Shown: positions 18,680-28,212 of the stretch, in pieces
Numbering within the stretch: position 1 is the stretch's first letter
Layout of the letters: each line of letters begins with the position of its first letter
Assembly (NCBI GenBank): GCA_025362495.1
Contig: JANYGI010000170.1
Coordinates: 1 to 54,969 of the forward strand
Source of the DNA: Byssovorax sp.
GTDB lineage: Bacteria; Myxococcota_A; Polyangia; Polyangiales; Polyangiaceae
Direction: 5' to 3'
DNA: 54,969 bases
The notes under the pieces: model-generated
What the model saw: the letters and a program-made list of their open reading frames with translations, nothing else
Databases searched by the model: none
What the model was told of the DNA's origin: nothing
Program-made: the position numbers and the translations under genes

Positions 18680-19086
18680 CGCTGCAGGGCCTCTTCGACG
18701 GCGAACGCGACGTCGTCGTCGGCCTGGCCGCGGCGGACGCAGAGCACGCCGAGGTGGTCGAGCCGGCGGCAGAGCGCAGCGTCGAGCTCACCGCTGACGA
18801 GGACGGCGGGCACGCCGAGATCGGCCGCGTCGAGGATCACCTGGAATCCGCCCTGCGGGTTGGCCATGTCGCCCTCGGGCAGGCGCAGGCTGACCACCAC
18901 GAGATCGGGCTGGCCCTCGACGAGCAGGCGGACGGCGTCGTCGCCGCAGCAGGCGTCGAGGAAGGTCATCGGGCCGCAGCGCGCGACGAGATGCGTCTCC
19001 CACGCGCAGCGGACGGCGTCGTTCGACTCTGCGACGAGCACGCGCGGCGGGCGGGCGCGATCGCTCGAATGCGGATCATGCTGCAT
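18607..19086 (-). CDS. Receiver-like protein lacking the phospho-acceptor Asp
   Basis: About 159 residues with the shape of a CheY-type receiver: [19 protein letters not shown] (beta1), [20 protein letters not shown] (beta3), and [13 protein letters not shown] (beta4). In active receivers beta3 ends in an Asp (VLLDLxLP); here that residue is Ser66. The acidic pair after beta1 is Glu-Ser. It therefore should not be phosphorylated in the usual way. The ORF could start at GTG 19101 or ATG 19086. Its last 73 bases run antisense through the trmFO 3' end. It has no output domain. Confidence 0.62.
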   Translation of the reverse strand: MQHDPHSSDRARPPRVLVAESNDAVRCAWETHLVARCGPMTFLDACCGDDAVRLLVEGQPDLVVVSLRLPEGDMANPQGGFQVILDAADLGVPAVLVSGELDAALCRRLDHLGVLCVRRGQADDDVAFAVEEALQRYVLSPSSALHASPSRSARSAIAS

Positions 19087-19191
19087 GGGGTCCCCGTCCA
19101 CGTTCTCGATCTGGCCATATCGGCGGCGCGGGAGCCATCGGGGGCGTCCCGGTTCGAGGTGGGGAACCGCCCGGACGGCCTCGGCGCGGCG

Positions 19192-19755
19192 TCACCCGCC
19201 GGGGGACTGCGAGCACGCGACGAAGCAGTCGAGCAGCGGCTGACCCACCGGCGATGGCATGTTCGTGAACACGTCCTTCACCTGGGCGCACGTCGCGGCG
19301 ATCGTGCACTGCGCGATGCACTCTTGCTGCCCGCTGCAGATCGGCTGGTTCGTCCCCGTGGGCGGCGTGGTCTCGAGGCAGACCGAGGTCTTGATCGGGG
19401 CCGCCGCGCAGGGCGTGCCGATGATCGCCAGCGTGGGATCGCAGCGGATGACCGCCGTGATCTCGGCCATGCATTTCGTGTTGAGCGCCTGCGGATCGCG
19501 GCAGCGGACGTTGTCCTGGGCGCAGGTGAGGTAGGCGCTGAAGGCCGCGTCGCAGGTGCCTCGAGCCTGCTGCGCGGCGGCGTCGGCGGAGCTCTCGCAG
19601 TCGGCGACGTCGTTGTCGGTGCACGGGGTGCACGTGCAGAGCGCCTCGCAGATCAGCGCCGACCGCGAGGGGCCACACCCTCCAGCGAACGTGGCGAGGA
19701 GCGCTGCGCCGACGAGGAGCGTCGCGGACGCGAGGCGGACAGGCAGCTTGGACAT
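19192..19755 (-). CDS. Cysteine-rich exported lipoprotein
   Basis: 187 residues with a standard signal (MSKLPVRLASATLLVGAALL ending ATFAGGC) and a good Shine-Dalgarno (AGGTGA). The mature part contains the lipidated Cys plus 18 further Cys, enough for nine disulfides. They are spaced through short helices such as CEALCTCTPC, YLTCAQDNVRC, MAEITAVIRC, GQQECIAQC and LLDCFVAC. This pattern is common in small lipoproteins of myxobacteria with unknown roles. It lies between the receiver-like gene and the giant kinase. Confidence 0.8.
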   Translation of the reverse strand: MSKLPVRLASATLLVGAALLATFAGGCGPSRSALICEALCTCTPCTDNDVADCESSADAAAQQARGTCDAAFSAYLTCAQDNVRCRDPQALNTKCMAEITAVIRCDPTLAIIGTPCAAAPIKTSVCLETTPPTGTNQPICSGQQECIAQCTIAATCAQVKDVFTNMPSPVGQPLLDCFVACSQSPGG

Positions 19756-19834
19756 GGGATCACCTGGAAAGAAAGGGCAACGAAGGTAGCGCGAGGATAC
19801 CGGCGAGCCCGGTCAGGTCAAGCGCGCGCGGCCG

Positions 19835-22800
19835 TCAGCGGGTCGCGCCGGTGACCATCGTCGCCCAGCGCGAGGGCTCGCGCACGCCCTCGGACTCGAG
19901 CGTCGCGTCGGCCGCCATCACCCGCGCCAGACCCTCGGCACCGCCGAGGATGCGGCCCTGGTCACGCCGGGCGCACGCGGCGTGGAGCTTCATGTCGGCC
20001 GCGTCGTAGGCGCCGGCGGCGACGCGGAGGAGCGCGAGGGCGGCGTCGGGGAGATCGCAGGCGCGGGCGATGCGCGCGCGGATCAGCGCCGCCGCGGCCA
20101 CGGTGTGGCGGACCTGCTCGCGATCGAGGCGCGCGGCGCAGCCCTCGGCGAGGCGCAGCGCCGGCTCGGCGAGGCGGCGATCGGTCTCGAGGCCCCCGGC
20201 CGCGGCGGCGACGATCCCGCGGAGCTCGAGGACCTCGACGCGCGCGGATCGATGCCGGAGCAAGTGCGCGCGCTCGATGGCGGGGAGCCCGAGATCGAGG
20301 CGCCGCCGGGCCTCGATCGGGAGGCCCTGGTAGAGCGCGGCCCGCGTCTCGAAGAGCAGCGCCGCGAGGTGCTGGAGCGAGGCCTCGTGGTCCGGCGCGA
20401 GCTCGCGGCCGAAGGCGCGCAGGGCCGCGCGCACCTCGGACGCCGCGCGCTCGGGCTCACCGCCCGCGAGCCGCAGCGGCGCGAACGAGAGCGCGGCTTC
20501 GATCGATTCGAGCCCGTCGCCCGCGCCGTCGAGCTCCCGTTGCCAGGCGAACGCGCGGCGGGCGCGCTCCGTCAGATCGCCGAGCGCGAGCAGCGAACGG
20601 AGCGCGAGGGCGCGGCAGAGGCTCTGCTCCTTGGTCGTGCCGGTGCAGCGATCGCGGAAGAGCGCGAGCGCGGCGTCGGCGTGCGTGAGCGCGTCGCGGA
20701 ACCGCCCCGCGGCGAAGCACGCCACGCCGTCGTGATGCTCGACGCACGCCAGCGCCAGCGGATCCGCCGTCTGCACGGCGAGCCTCCGCGCTTCGACGAG
20801 GAGCGCCGTGCCCCACCCGGGCGCTCCCTGCTCCGCGACGCCCGCGCCGGTCGCGGCGAGGCCGAGGGCCGCCGCCTGCGCTTCGCCCGCGTCGAGCGCG
20901 AGCAGCAGCCCCTTCACGGCGAAGGCGCTGGAGCAGAGCGGGGCGGTCCCGGCGAGGCCGCGCGCCGCGCCGGCGCACGCAGCGATCCTCGCGCGATCCT
21001 CGGCGCTCATTCGCTGACCGCGCTCGCGCAGGCGGACGCCGCGGAGCCGGAGGCGGCCGAGGCCGAGGCCGAGCGCGACGAGTGCGCGCGCGCCGCTCCC
21101 CGGCGGATCGAGCCCCAGCGCGGCGAGCACGGGGCGGAGCGCGTCGAGCCCTTCGCCGAGGCGACCGCTCACGAGGAGCTGCTCGGCGGCGCGGCGGCGC
21201 AGATCGAGCGCTTGCAGAGGTGGGGCGTGCTCGGCCGCGATCACGTAGAGCGGCGCGGCCTCGCCCGGTCTGCCGGCGGCGGCGAGCGCGTCGGCGCGTC
21301 GCTCGGTGAGCTCGCGGCGCGTCTGCGGCGCGTACGACCCACGCGCGAGGGCGCGCCCGTACAGCTCCGCGGCGTGGTCGAACGCGAGCGCGGCGGCCGC
21401 GTGGCCGGCGGCCGCGGCGGTGTGCTCGGCGGCCTCGACGAAGCGGCCGGCCTCGTGGAAATGATGCGCGAGGACCTCGGGCTCCGCCGAGCGCCCCGCC
21501 TCGAGCGCGCGGGCGAGCCCGAGGTGCACGTCGGCCAGCGTCGCCGGATCGAGGCGCTCGATCGACGCGGCGCGGAGCCGGTCGTGCGCGACCTCGAGCA
21601 GGGCCGCGGCGCGCAGCCCGTGGACGCGGACGAAGCGGCCGGCGCGGAGCGCGTGCATCGCCGCGTGGGCCTCGGCGCCGACCGCGGCGACCTCGAGCGC
21701 CACGCCCTGCGGCACCGGCCGCCCCGCGACCGCGATCACCTCGAGCAGCCGGCGCGCGGGCACCGGCAACCGGGTGATCCGCGCGGTCATCAGCGCCTCG
21801 AGCGAGGGGGCGCCACGGGCCCACGAGCAGCGCGCGAGCTCTTCGATCATGAACGGGTTGCCCTCGCCGGCGGCGGCGATCGCTTCCGACTCAGCGCCCG
21901 CAGAAGAGGCGCGCGCCAGGGCGCGAGCGTCGTCGAGATCGAGCGGCCCGAGGGCCAGCTCGAGCCCGCCGCCGAGGCGCTCGGGATCGGGCCTGCGCGG
22001 CCCGCGCAGCGCCTGCAGCAGCGCGCTCGCGGCGGCCTCGTCGCTCCGGTACGCGCCCACCAGGAGCAACGCCGGCGCGGGCTGCGCGTCATCGCGGGGC
22101 GCGAGCACCTCGACGAGCAAGCGCGCGCTCTCGAGGTCGCCCCACTGGAGATCGTCGAGGCAGAGCACGAGCGGCTGCGTCGCCGCGAGGCGGCCCAGCA
22201 GCGCGCGCAGGCAGGCGAACGCGCGCCGCCGGACCTCGTCGGGATCGCGCACCTCGAAGCGTCGCCGCGGCGCCGCGGCCACCGCAGGCGCGCCGTGGAG
22301 CACCGGGAACAGCCGCGCCAGATCGAGGATGTCGGGCGGCAGCAGCGCCGTCGCGGCCTCGTCGGGGAGCCCGCGGAGGTGGTGCGTGAGCGCGTCGATC
22401 AGCGCGTCGACCGCGTTGTACGGCAGCGTCTCGCGCTCGTAGCAGCGCCCCGTGAGCACGCGGGCGCCGCAATGCTCGGCCGCGAGCGCCCCGAACTGCC
22501 GCAGGAGCGCCGTCTTCCCGATCCCGGAAACGCCGTGGACCCAGGCGATCACCGGGCGCCCGGGCTCGACCCTGGCGAGGGCGCTCGTCAGCGCGCAGAG
22601 CTCGTCGTCGCGGCCGATCCAGGTCGTCGGCGCGCGCGCAGCGCCGTCCTCGGTGGGCGAGCCGAGGCGCCGCCGCACCTCGGCGCCGCTCGGACGCGAG
22701 CGCGGCGAGGGGCGGATCAGATCGAGGCAGAGCGCTTCGAGGTCGACCGGGACGCCGCCCGAGAGCGCGCTCGGCGGCGTCGGCGCGATCGATCGCTTCG

Positions 22801-23806
22801 CCGCCAGCACCTGCGAGAGCGGCCCGCGGTAGGGCAGCTGCCCCGTCAGCGCCTCGTAGAGCATCACGCCGAGCGCGTACCAGTCGCTCGCCTCGGTCCC
22901 CGCCAGCTCGGCCTGCTCCGGCGCCATGTAGCCCGGGGTCCCCGCCGCGCCGTCGAAGGAGTCGGCCTCGTCGGCGAGCCCTCCGACGCTGGCGATCAGC
23001 CCGAAATCGAGCACCACCACCCGCCCCTCGGGCGTGACGATCACGTTGCCGGGGTTGAGATCGCGGTGGACCTTGCCGGCCTCGTGCAGCGCCGCGACGC
23101 CGGCCGCGAGCTGCCGGAGCGCGTCGCGAAGGCGGGCCTCGTCGAAGCCCGGGGCGGCGCGCTCGCGCCCGACCGGCGCGACGGCGACCGCGACCGGATC
23201 GATCTCGAGCTCGTTCTCGTCGCTCGCGCCGTCGTCGAGATCGACGAGCTGGGTCGCCGCGGGATCGCGCGCGGGCGCGCTCGCGGCCTCCGCGCCGGGG
23301 CGCACATGCTCGAGGAAGCTCACCCCTTCGAGGAACTCCATCGTGAAGAACCACGCGTCGTCCTCGGACACGAGCTCGTACAGGCCGACGAGGTTCGGGT
23401 GGACCACGCTCTGCGCCGCGCGAAACTCGTTCTTGAAGCGGAACAGGCCCGCCGCGCTCAGCCGCTGCAGCGTCTTCAGCGCGACGCGCCGCGAGCCGTC
23501 GCGGGTCGTTGCTTCGTAGACGACGCCCATGCCGCCGGCGCCGACCCAGCGCAGCACCCGGTAGCGTCCGACGTCGATCGGCAGCGCGCGGCTCCGCAGC
23601 ATCAAACCGCGCAGGCCCAGCAGCCGCCCCTCGCTGCCGCCGCCGTCCACGCTCGTCGAGCCTCCGTCGCCGAGCTCGTCGCTCGTCTCGTGGATCGTCT
23701 CGACGGCGCGCGTGTCCGCCGCCAGCCGGTAAAGCCGCTGCGCCGTCCCGCCGGCTCCGGTGGGCCATCCCGGAAAGTCGTCGGTTCTGGGGGGGTCCCT
23801 CGTCAT
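19835..23806 (-). CDS. Giant Ser/Thr kinase fused to an AAA ATPase and TPR-like region
   Basis: 1323 residues with no obvious membrane segment. The kinase domain spans about 80-385: GAGGMGVV at 89-96, Lys111, HRDLNPGN at 247-254, DFG at 267-269 and GTPGYMAPEQ at 289-298. An acidic insert (VDLDDGASDENELEIDP) sits between its lobes. A predicted AAA-type ATPase starts near 396 (WIGRDDELCALTSAL) with Walker A GVSGIGKT at 425-432 and Walker B LVLCLDDLQWGD. The remaining 600 residues are Ala/Leu/Arg-rich helical repeats. This kinase-ATPase-TPR layout is typical of large signalling kinases in myxobacteria, related to the MalT/STAND type of switch. The catalytic Lys and Asp are kept, so both enzymes look active. 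Confidence 0.93.
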   Translation of the reverse strand: MTRDPPRTDDFPGWPTGAGGTAQRLYRLAADTRAVETIHETSDELGDGGSTSVDGGGSEGRLLGLRGLMLRSRALPIDVGRYRVLRWVGAGGMGVVYEATTRDGSRRVALKTLQRLSAAGLFRFKNEFRAAQSVVHPNLVGLYELVSEDDAWFFTMEFLEGVSFLEHVRPGAEAASAPARDPAATQLVDLDDGASDENELEIDPVAVAVAPVGRERAAPGFDEARLRDALRQLAAGVAALHEAGKVHRDLNPGNVIVTPEGRVVVLDFGLIASVGGLADEADSFDGAAGTPGYMAPEQAELAGTEASDWYALGVMLYEALTGQLPYRGPLSQVLAAKRSIAPTPPSALSGGVPVDLEALCLDLIRPSPRSRPSGAEVRRRLGSPTEDGAARAPTTWIGRDDELCALTSALARVEPGRPVIAWVHGVSGIGKTALLRQFGALAAEHCGARVLTGRCYERETLPYNAVDALIDALTHHLRGLPDEAATALLPPDILDLARLFPVLHGAPAVAAAPRRRFEVRDPDEVRRRAFACLRALLGRLAATQPLVLCLDDLQWGDLESARLLVEVLAPRDDAQPAPALLLVGAYRSDEAAASALLQALRGPRRPDPERLGGGLELALGPLDLDDARALARASSAGAESEAIAAAGEGNPFMIEELARCSWARGAPSLEALMTARITRLPVPARRLLEVIAVAGRPVPQGVALEVAAVGAEAHAAMHALRAGRFVRVHGLRAAALLEVAHDRLRAASIERLDPATLADVHLGLARALEAGRSAEPEVLAHHFHEAGRFVEAAEHTAAAAGHAAAALAFDHAAELYGRALARGSYAPQTRRELTERRADALAAAGRPGEAAPLYVIAAEHAPPLQALDLRRRAAEQLLVSGRLGEGLDALRPVLAALGLDPPGSGARALVALGLGLGRLRLRGVRLRERGQRMSAEDRARIAACAGAARGLAGTAPLCSSAFAVKGLLLALDAGEAQAAALGLAATGAGVAEQGAPGWGTALLVEARRLAVQTADPLALACVEHHDGVACFAAGRFRDALTHADAALALFRDRCTGTTKEQSLCRALALRSLLALGDLTERARRAFAWQRELDGAGDGLESIEAALSFAPLRLAGGEPERAASEVRAALRAFGRELAPDHEASLQHLAALLFETRAALYQGLPIEARRRLDLGLPAIERAHLLRHRSARVEVLELRGIVAAAAGGLETDRRLAEPALRLAEGCAARLDREQVRHTVAAAALIRARIARACDLPDAALALLRVAAGAYDAADMKLHAACARRDQGRILGGAEGLARVMAADATLESEGVREPSRWATMVTGATR

Positions 23807-24134
23807 CCTCTGAGCCGCGTCGGATCCTGGAAAGTTCGCGAGATCCTACGTGATTTCCGCCCGCCCTGGCCAGGCCGGGTGACTCAGGAAATTTTTGATG
23901 ACCGCCGGGGCAGCTCGCGGGCGTCGTGGTCGTCGGCAGGAGCGACGAGGGAAGATCCTGCTCACCGGGCGAGCCCGGCGGTGGGCATGACAATGGCAAT
24001 GAGCAGAACCGACCGAAGCGCTGGAATCAATTGCCAGGCTGGTCGAACCGCCCCCCCGCGACCTCCTCCGGAGTCGGGCGCGTCGGCCGCGTCAGCGTCG
24101 CTCGGACCCGGACTCAACCGTCGAGGGAGAACCG
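23807..24134. other. 328-base divergent intergenic region
   Basis: This stretch separates the giant kinase (minus) from the di-heme peroxidase (plus), so it should contain both promoters. It holds a 10-base palindrome cctggccagg (23865-23874) followed by a short A/T run (aaattttt near 23888), and a hairpin ccggg-cgag-cccgg (23965-23978). I could not place a convincing -35/-10 pair. Confidence 0.4.
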
Positions 24135-25748
24135 ATGATGTCAATTCGTAGTCAGCGCGGGCGCGCGCCCGTGATTGGCGTGCTCTGCGCCGCCCTCGCC
24201 GCCGCGCTCCAGGTGGGCTGTGGAGATGTCGACTCCGTCGCTGCTGACGACGAGGACCCGTTCGAGGCGGGGCTCGCGCTCTCCGGCTCGGGCGCCTCGT
24301 GCGCTGGCTCGGGATCGCTGGCGCCTCTCCGCTGCGCCCGGATGCCCACCACCGTGAGCGGCGATATCATCGACAGGGCGGCGGCGATCCGGCTGGGAAA
24401 GGCGCTGTTCTGGGACACCCAGGTCGGCGGCGACGGTCAGGTGGCCTGCGCGACATGCCACTTTCACGGCGGCGCCGACCCGAGGACCATCAACAGCGTC
24501 AACCCGGGCTTCGATGGGGTCTTTGGCACTCCCGACGATCTGATCGGCTCCCAGGGAGTCTCCCGGCAGCTCTTCGTCGGACTCTCGACCAGCGCGACGA
24601 GCGGGGCCGATGTCTGCGCGCCCGATCCCGGCGGCGCCTTCGGTGCGAGCCGGCAGGTGACTGGCCGCAACGCGCCCTCGGTGATCGGCGCCGTGTTCAA
24701 CCGCGACAACTTCTGGGACGGGCGCGGAAATCACCGCTTCAACGGGCTCGATCCCTTCGGTGCGACGGGCAACGCGGCCTCCCAGGCCATCTCTCTCGAA
24801 GAGGCCAGCCTCGCGTCGCAGTCCGTCGGGCCGCCCGGCAGCGGCGTCGAAATGTCGTGCGCCGGTCGCGCCTTCAATGGCCTGAACAGCCTCGGTGACA
24901 AGCTGGTCCCGCGCGCCGCGCTACAGCTCCAGGTCGTCTCGCCGACCGACAGCGTGCTCGGCGCCGCGTCGGCCGCGCCGGCCAGCGGCCTGCTCTGCGG
25001 CAATCGCCCTTGCACGTATGGACAGCTGATCGCGGCGGCCTTCCAGCCCGCGCTCGCCGCCGACGCTACTCACCAGTTTTCGCGGATCTTCGGCCAGGCC
25101 GTGCAGGCCTACGAGACGACGCTGATCCCCGATCGGACTCCGCTCGATCGCTACCTCGGCGGGGACTCGAGCGCGCTCACGCCCTCGCAGGTGAAGGGGC
25201 TCGGGCTCTTCACGTCCGGCAAGACCGGCTGCTCGCGGTGCCACGCCGGCCCGGAGCTCAGCGACGCGACGATCGGTGCCTATCAGCACCTCGGCGCCCT
25301 CAACGGGGACGGCGGTGATCAGGGCTTTCACAACCTCGGGGTGCGGCCCACGTTCGAGGACGCCGGGCGCGCCGGGACAGGGCCCCTCGGCGTGTCGTTC
25401 TCGGTGAGCCAGGCCCCGGCGGACCGCGGCGCGTTCAAGACCGCTCAGCTCCGCAACGTCAAGCTCACCGGGCCTTACTTCCACGTCGGCGCCAAGGCGA
25501 CCCTCGGTGACGTCGTCGACTTCTACGCGCGGGGCGGCGACTTCGCGAACCCGGAGAAAGCCCAGCGGATCAAGCCGTTCTCGCTCGGGCGAGACGACCG
25601 GGCCGCGCTCGTCGACTTCCTGACCAACGGCCTCACCGACTGCCGCGTCGAGAACGAGGCCGGCCCGTTCGATCATCCCTCGCTCGTGGTGCCGAACGGG
25701 CCGAGCCTGCCCGCCGTCGGTAACGCTGGTGTCGCGCCCTGCTTCTGA
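24135..25748 (+). CDS. Di-heme cytochrome c peroxidase / MauG-family lipoprotein
   Basis: 537 residues. A lipoprotein signal ends at Cys29 (ALQVGC). Two c-type heme sites, CATCH (105-109) and CSRCH (366-370), sit in the two halves. Family blocks include RLGKALFWDTQVGGDGQVACATC, NAPSVIGAVFNRDNFWDGR, FTSGKTGCSRCHAGPELSD, KTAQLRNVKLTGPYFHVG and TLGDVVDFYARGGDF. Members reduce hydrogen peroxide or carry out heme-dependent oxidations in the periplasm. It starts at ATG 24135 (a second ATG follows directly) behind GAGGGAGA. It ends six bases from the convergent SCO gene, and the cluster looks functionally linked to copper oxidase chemistry. Confidence 0.92.
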   Translation: MMSIRSQRGRAPVIGVLCAALAAALQVGCGDVDSVAADDEDPFEAGLALSGSGASCAGSGSLAPLRCARMPTTVSGDIIDRAAAIRLGKALFWDTQVGGDGQVACATCHFHGGADPRTINSVNPGFDGVFGTPDDLIGSQGVSRQLFVGLSTSATSGADVCAPDPGGAFGASRQVTGRNAPSVIGAVFNRDNFWDGRGNHRFNGLDPFGATGNAASQAISLEEASLASQSVGPPGSGVEMSCAGRAFNGLNSLGDKLVPRAALQLQVVSPTDSVLGAASAAPASGLLCGNRPCTYGQLIAAAFQPALAADATHQFSRIFGQAVQAYETTLIPDRTPLDRYLGGDSSALTPSQVKGLGLFTSGKTGCSRCHAGPELSDATIGAYQHLGALNGDGGDQGFHNLGVRPTFEDAGRAGTGPLGVSFSVSQAPADRGAFKTAQLRNVKLTGPYFHVGAKATLGDVVDFYARGGDFANPEKAQRIKPFSLGRDDRAALVDFLTNGLTDCRVENEAGPFDHPSLVVPNGPSLPAVGNAGVAPCF

Positions 25749-25754
25749 GTCGCG

Positions 25755-26348
25755 TCACCGGGTCGGGGCCGGGGGCGCCCCGCGCGATACCCGCGCGATG
25801 GCGTCCACGATGCGGCGGGGATCGGCGAGCCCCGGTATCGCCGACCAGGCGCCCGTGGCCTCGTTGCCGTAGACGATGAGCCCGGAGTGCCGCGTCCGGT
25901 CGGCGTCGACCGAGGGATCGAGATCGAAGAGCCCGAGCGAGCGCCGCAGACGACCGATGTCGTCGAGCGTGCCAGTCAGGAACGTCCACCCCGGCTTCGC
26001 GCCGAGATCGCGGGCGTATCCGGCGAGCACCTCGGGGGTGTCCTCCGCGGGATCGAGCGAGATCGAATAGATGAACACGTCGCGGCCCAGGCGCTCTCCC
26101 AGGGCGTCCTGGACCTTGACGAGGTTGGCTGTCGTCAGAGGGCACGAGCCGCTACACCGCGTGTACATGAAGTTGATCAGCACCGTCTCGCCGCGGATCT
26201 GCCGGCGGAGCTGGATCTTCTCGCCCCGCTCCGTGACGAGCGGGACGTCGAGGGGGCCGCCCGGATCCGGCGGCAGAGGAGCGCAGGAGAGCGCGCCGAC
26301 ACCGCAGGTGACGAGCGCGGCGAGGCGCGGGAGCATCGGTGATCTCAT
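25755..26348 (-). CDS. SCO1/SenC-family copper chaperone lipoprotein
   Basis: 197 residues with a lipoprotein leader (VTCGVGALSC, lipid at Cys22) and a thioredoxin-like fold. The copper-binding motif CSGSC (Cys65, Cys69) lies in INFMYTRCSGSCPLTT, and the distal His154 in TRHSGLIVYG completes the site. SCO proteins deliver copper to, or reduce, the CuA site of cytochrome oxidase. No cox gene is nearby. The gene follows a multicopper oxidase by 17 bases in the same direction, so the more likely client here is that oxidase. The start ATG has GGGAG upstream. Confidence 0.93.
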   Translation of the reverse strand: MRSPMLPRLAALVTCGVGALSCAPLPPDPGGPLDVPLVTERGEKIQLRRQIRGETVLINFMYTRCSGSCPLTTANLVKVQDALGERLGRDVFIYSISLDPAEDTPEVLAGYARDLGAKPGWTFLTGTLDDIGRLRRSLGLFDLDPSVDADRTRHSGLIVYGNEATGAWSAIPGLADPRRIVDAIARVSRGAPPAPTR

Positions 26349-26365
26349 GGGCCATGCTCTCCCGA

Positions 26366-28042
26366 TCAGAGGGTGTCGAAGCGCGCCATCATGGCCATGT
26401 CCTCGTGCTCGAGGTTGTGGCAGTGAAAGACGTAGCGACCCGCGAAATCGCGGAACCGGAGGAACACCTCGACCTCTTCGCCCGGGCCGAGGATCACCGT
26501 GTCTCGCTTCGCCACCCCGTCGCGCTCGTCGATCGGCGGGAGATGGCCGTTGCGCGTCAACACCCGCATGTAGTCGAGGTGGATGTGGACGGGGTGCGCC
26601 CAGCCGCCCCCGCCGTTGACCAGGTGCCAGATCTCCGGGGTGTCGAGGGGCGATTGGGTGATCGGGAACGAGAGATCGCCGGCGAGCAGCCCGTTGATGG
26701 CCCAGGCCCCCTGTTGCCGGTTGAACTGGAACTCTCGGCGGATCGCCGCCGCGAGGACGGCGGGAGCGATCGGCGCGAACGGGCGGAGCACGTCGGGCAC
26801 GTGGCTGGGATCGGGCACCGCCTCGCCCACGATGAATTTGAGGAGCTGGGGGCCACGCGGCAAGAGATCACCCGGTCGGCGGCCGTCGACCTGCTCGAGG
26901 CGGTTCTCGAGATAGACCACGTCGCCGGGCTGGAACTGCGAGAAGTCGATCACGATCTCGACGCGCAGGGCCGGGGCGAGGCGGAAGCTTTCGAGGGCGC
27001 GGATCGGCGCCGAGAGCAGGCCTCCTTCGGTGGCGATCTGGTCGAAGCGGAACGTCTGGCCATCGGCGGCGGCGAGGAAGATCTGGTAGAAGCGCGCGTT
27101 GGACCCGTCGAGGAAGCGGAACCGGTATTTCCGCCGGGCCACGTGGAAGCGCGGCTGAATGGCCCCGTTGACGAGGAGCTTGTCGCCGAGGAAGCCGTTG
27201 TGATTGAAGACATCGTAAACGAGCGAGCCGTCGGCGGCGAACACCCTGTCCTGGACGACGAGCGGCACGTCGAAGGGGCCGCTCGGGAGCTGTAACCCCG
27301 TGGTCTCGTCGCCGGTGTCGAGATCGTCGAAGACGAGATAGAAGCCTACCAGGCCGCGATAGACGTTCTGCCGGGTGAAGTCGATGAGGTGATCGTGATA
27401 CCACAGCGTCGACGGGATATCGTTGCTCGGCGTCCCGGTCGAGAAGCCCGGCGCGCGCATGGGGTAGGCGTAATCGAAGCTCTCGCCCGGGCCGAAGTCC
27501 AGCGTCGGGTAGCCGTCCGAGCGTGACTCGGTGTGCGCGCCGTGGAGGTGGACCGTGGTGAACGGGACGCCGAAGCCCTGGTGATTCGCCGGGAGCTGGT
27601 TGTGTTGCCGGACGACGACGCCTTGCCCCGCGCCGGTCGCCATCTTCACCCGGAACGTGGGCCCGACGGCGAAGTTGGCCGAAGGCACGCTGGAGCGAGG
27701 CACGTTGATGTCCCGATACCCCCACACCAGCGTCGGCGGCAGCTGCGGGTGGACCTGGACGAGGCGCTCTTCCTCGACGAGCTCGTAAAACTTCGTCCCC
27801 GGGCCGATGAAGGGCGCGGCGTCCGGCGAAGCAAACGGCGCCACCGGGAGCGGCGCAGGCGGGATGGGCAGGTCCATCACGAAGGGCGTGGTGGGCGGGC
27901 TCGGCGAGATCGCGTCCCGCGCTGCGGCGACGCCGAGCCGGGCCTTTCGTGGATCGGAATCAGGGCTCGTGCAGCCGAACGGCAGCGCCGCAGCGGCCGA
28001 GGTCCACGCGCCCGCCTTCAACAGATCTCGCCTGGTCAACAT
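26366..28042 (-). CDS. Tat-exported multicopper oxidase (CotA/laccase-like)
   Basis: 558 residues starting MLTRRDLLKAG, a Tat signal, with a possible lipid Cys24 (LPFGC). Copper ligands are all present: HLHG at 165-168, WYHDH at 214-218, HPVHIH at 483-488 and HCHNLEHEDM at 540-549, where the last motif supplies type-1 and trinuclear ligands. This resembles CotA-type laccases and bilirubin oxidases. It would oxidise phenolic, metal or pigment substrates and reduce oxygen to water outside the inner membrane. A strong GGAGGA precedes the ATG. It heads an operon with the SCO chaperone. The substrate cannot be read from the sequence. Confidence 0.95.
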   Translation of the reverse strand: MLTRRDLLKAGAWTSAAAALPFGCTSPDSDPRKARLGVAAARDAISPSPPTTPFVMDLPIPPAPLPVAPFASPDAAPFIGPGTKFYELVEEERLVQVHPQLPPTLVWGYRDINVPRSSVPSANFAVGPTFRVKMATGAGQGVVVRQHNQLPANHQGFGVPFTTVHLHGAHTESRSDGYPTLDFGPGESFDYAYPMRAPGFSTGTPSNDIPSTLWYHDHLIDFTRQNVYRGLVGFYLVFDDLDTGDETTGLQLPSGPFDVPLVVQDRVFAADGSLVYDVFNHNGFLGDKLLVNGAIQPRFHVARRKYRFRFLDGSNARFYQIFLAAADGQTFRFDQIATEGGLLSAPIRALESFRLAPALRVEIVIDFSQFQPGDVVYLENRLEQVDGRRPGDLLPRGPQLLKFIVGEAVPDPSHVPDVLRPFAPIAPAVLAAAIRREFQFNRQQGAWAINGLLAGDLSFPITQSPLDTPEIWHLVNGGGGWAHPVHIHLDYMRVLTRNGHLPPIDERDGVAKRDTVILGPGEEVEVFLRFRDFAGRYVFHCHNLEHEDMAMMARFDTL

Positions 28043-28212
28043 GGCTCCTCCAGGCCGGAGCCCCCGCTCCAGCGGGAGCGAGTGTGAGCTGAGATGACGG
28101 GAGTAACCAGACTATCGGGGCGAATTCCTCGCGATTGATGCGCGATGTCCCCGGCGGAGCACGCGGCGCCGTCGAGACGCCAGCTCGGCGAGGATGGAGC
28201 GACCCGAGGATG

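Noticed and set aside
19982-24151. A 1389-residue plus-strand ORF
   Set aside because: It is antisense to the giant kinase, with Arg/Glu/Ala-rich composition and no domain; the open frame reflects high GC.
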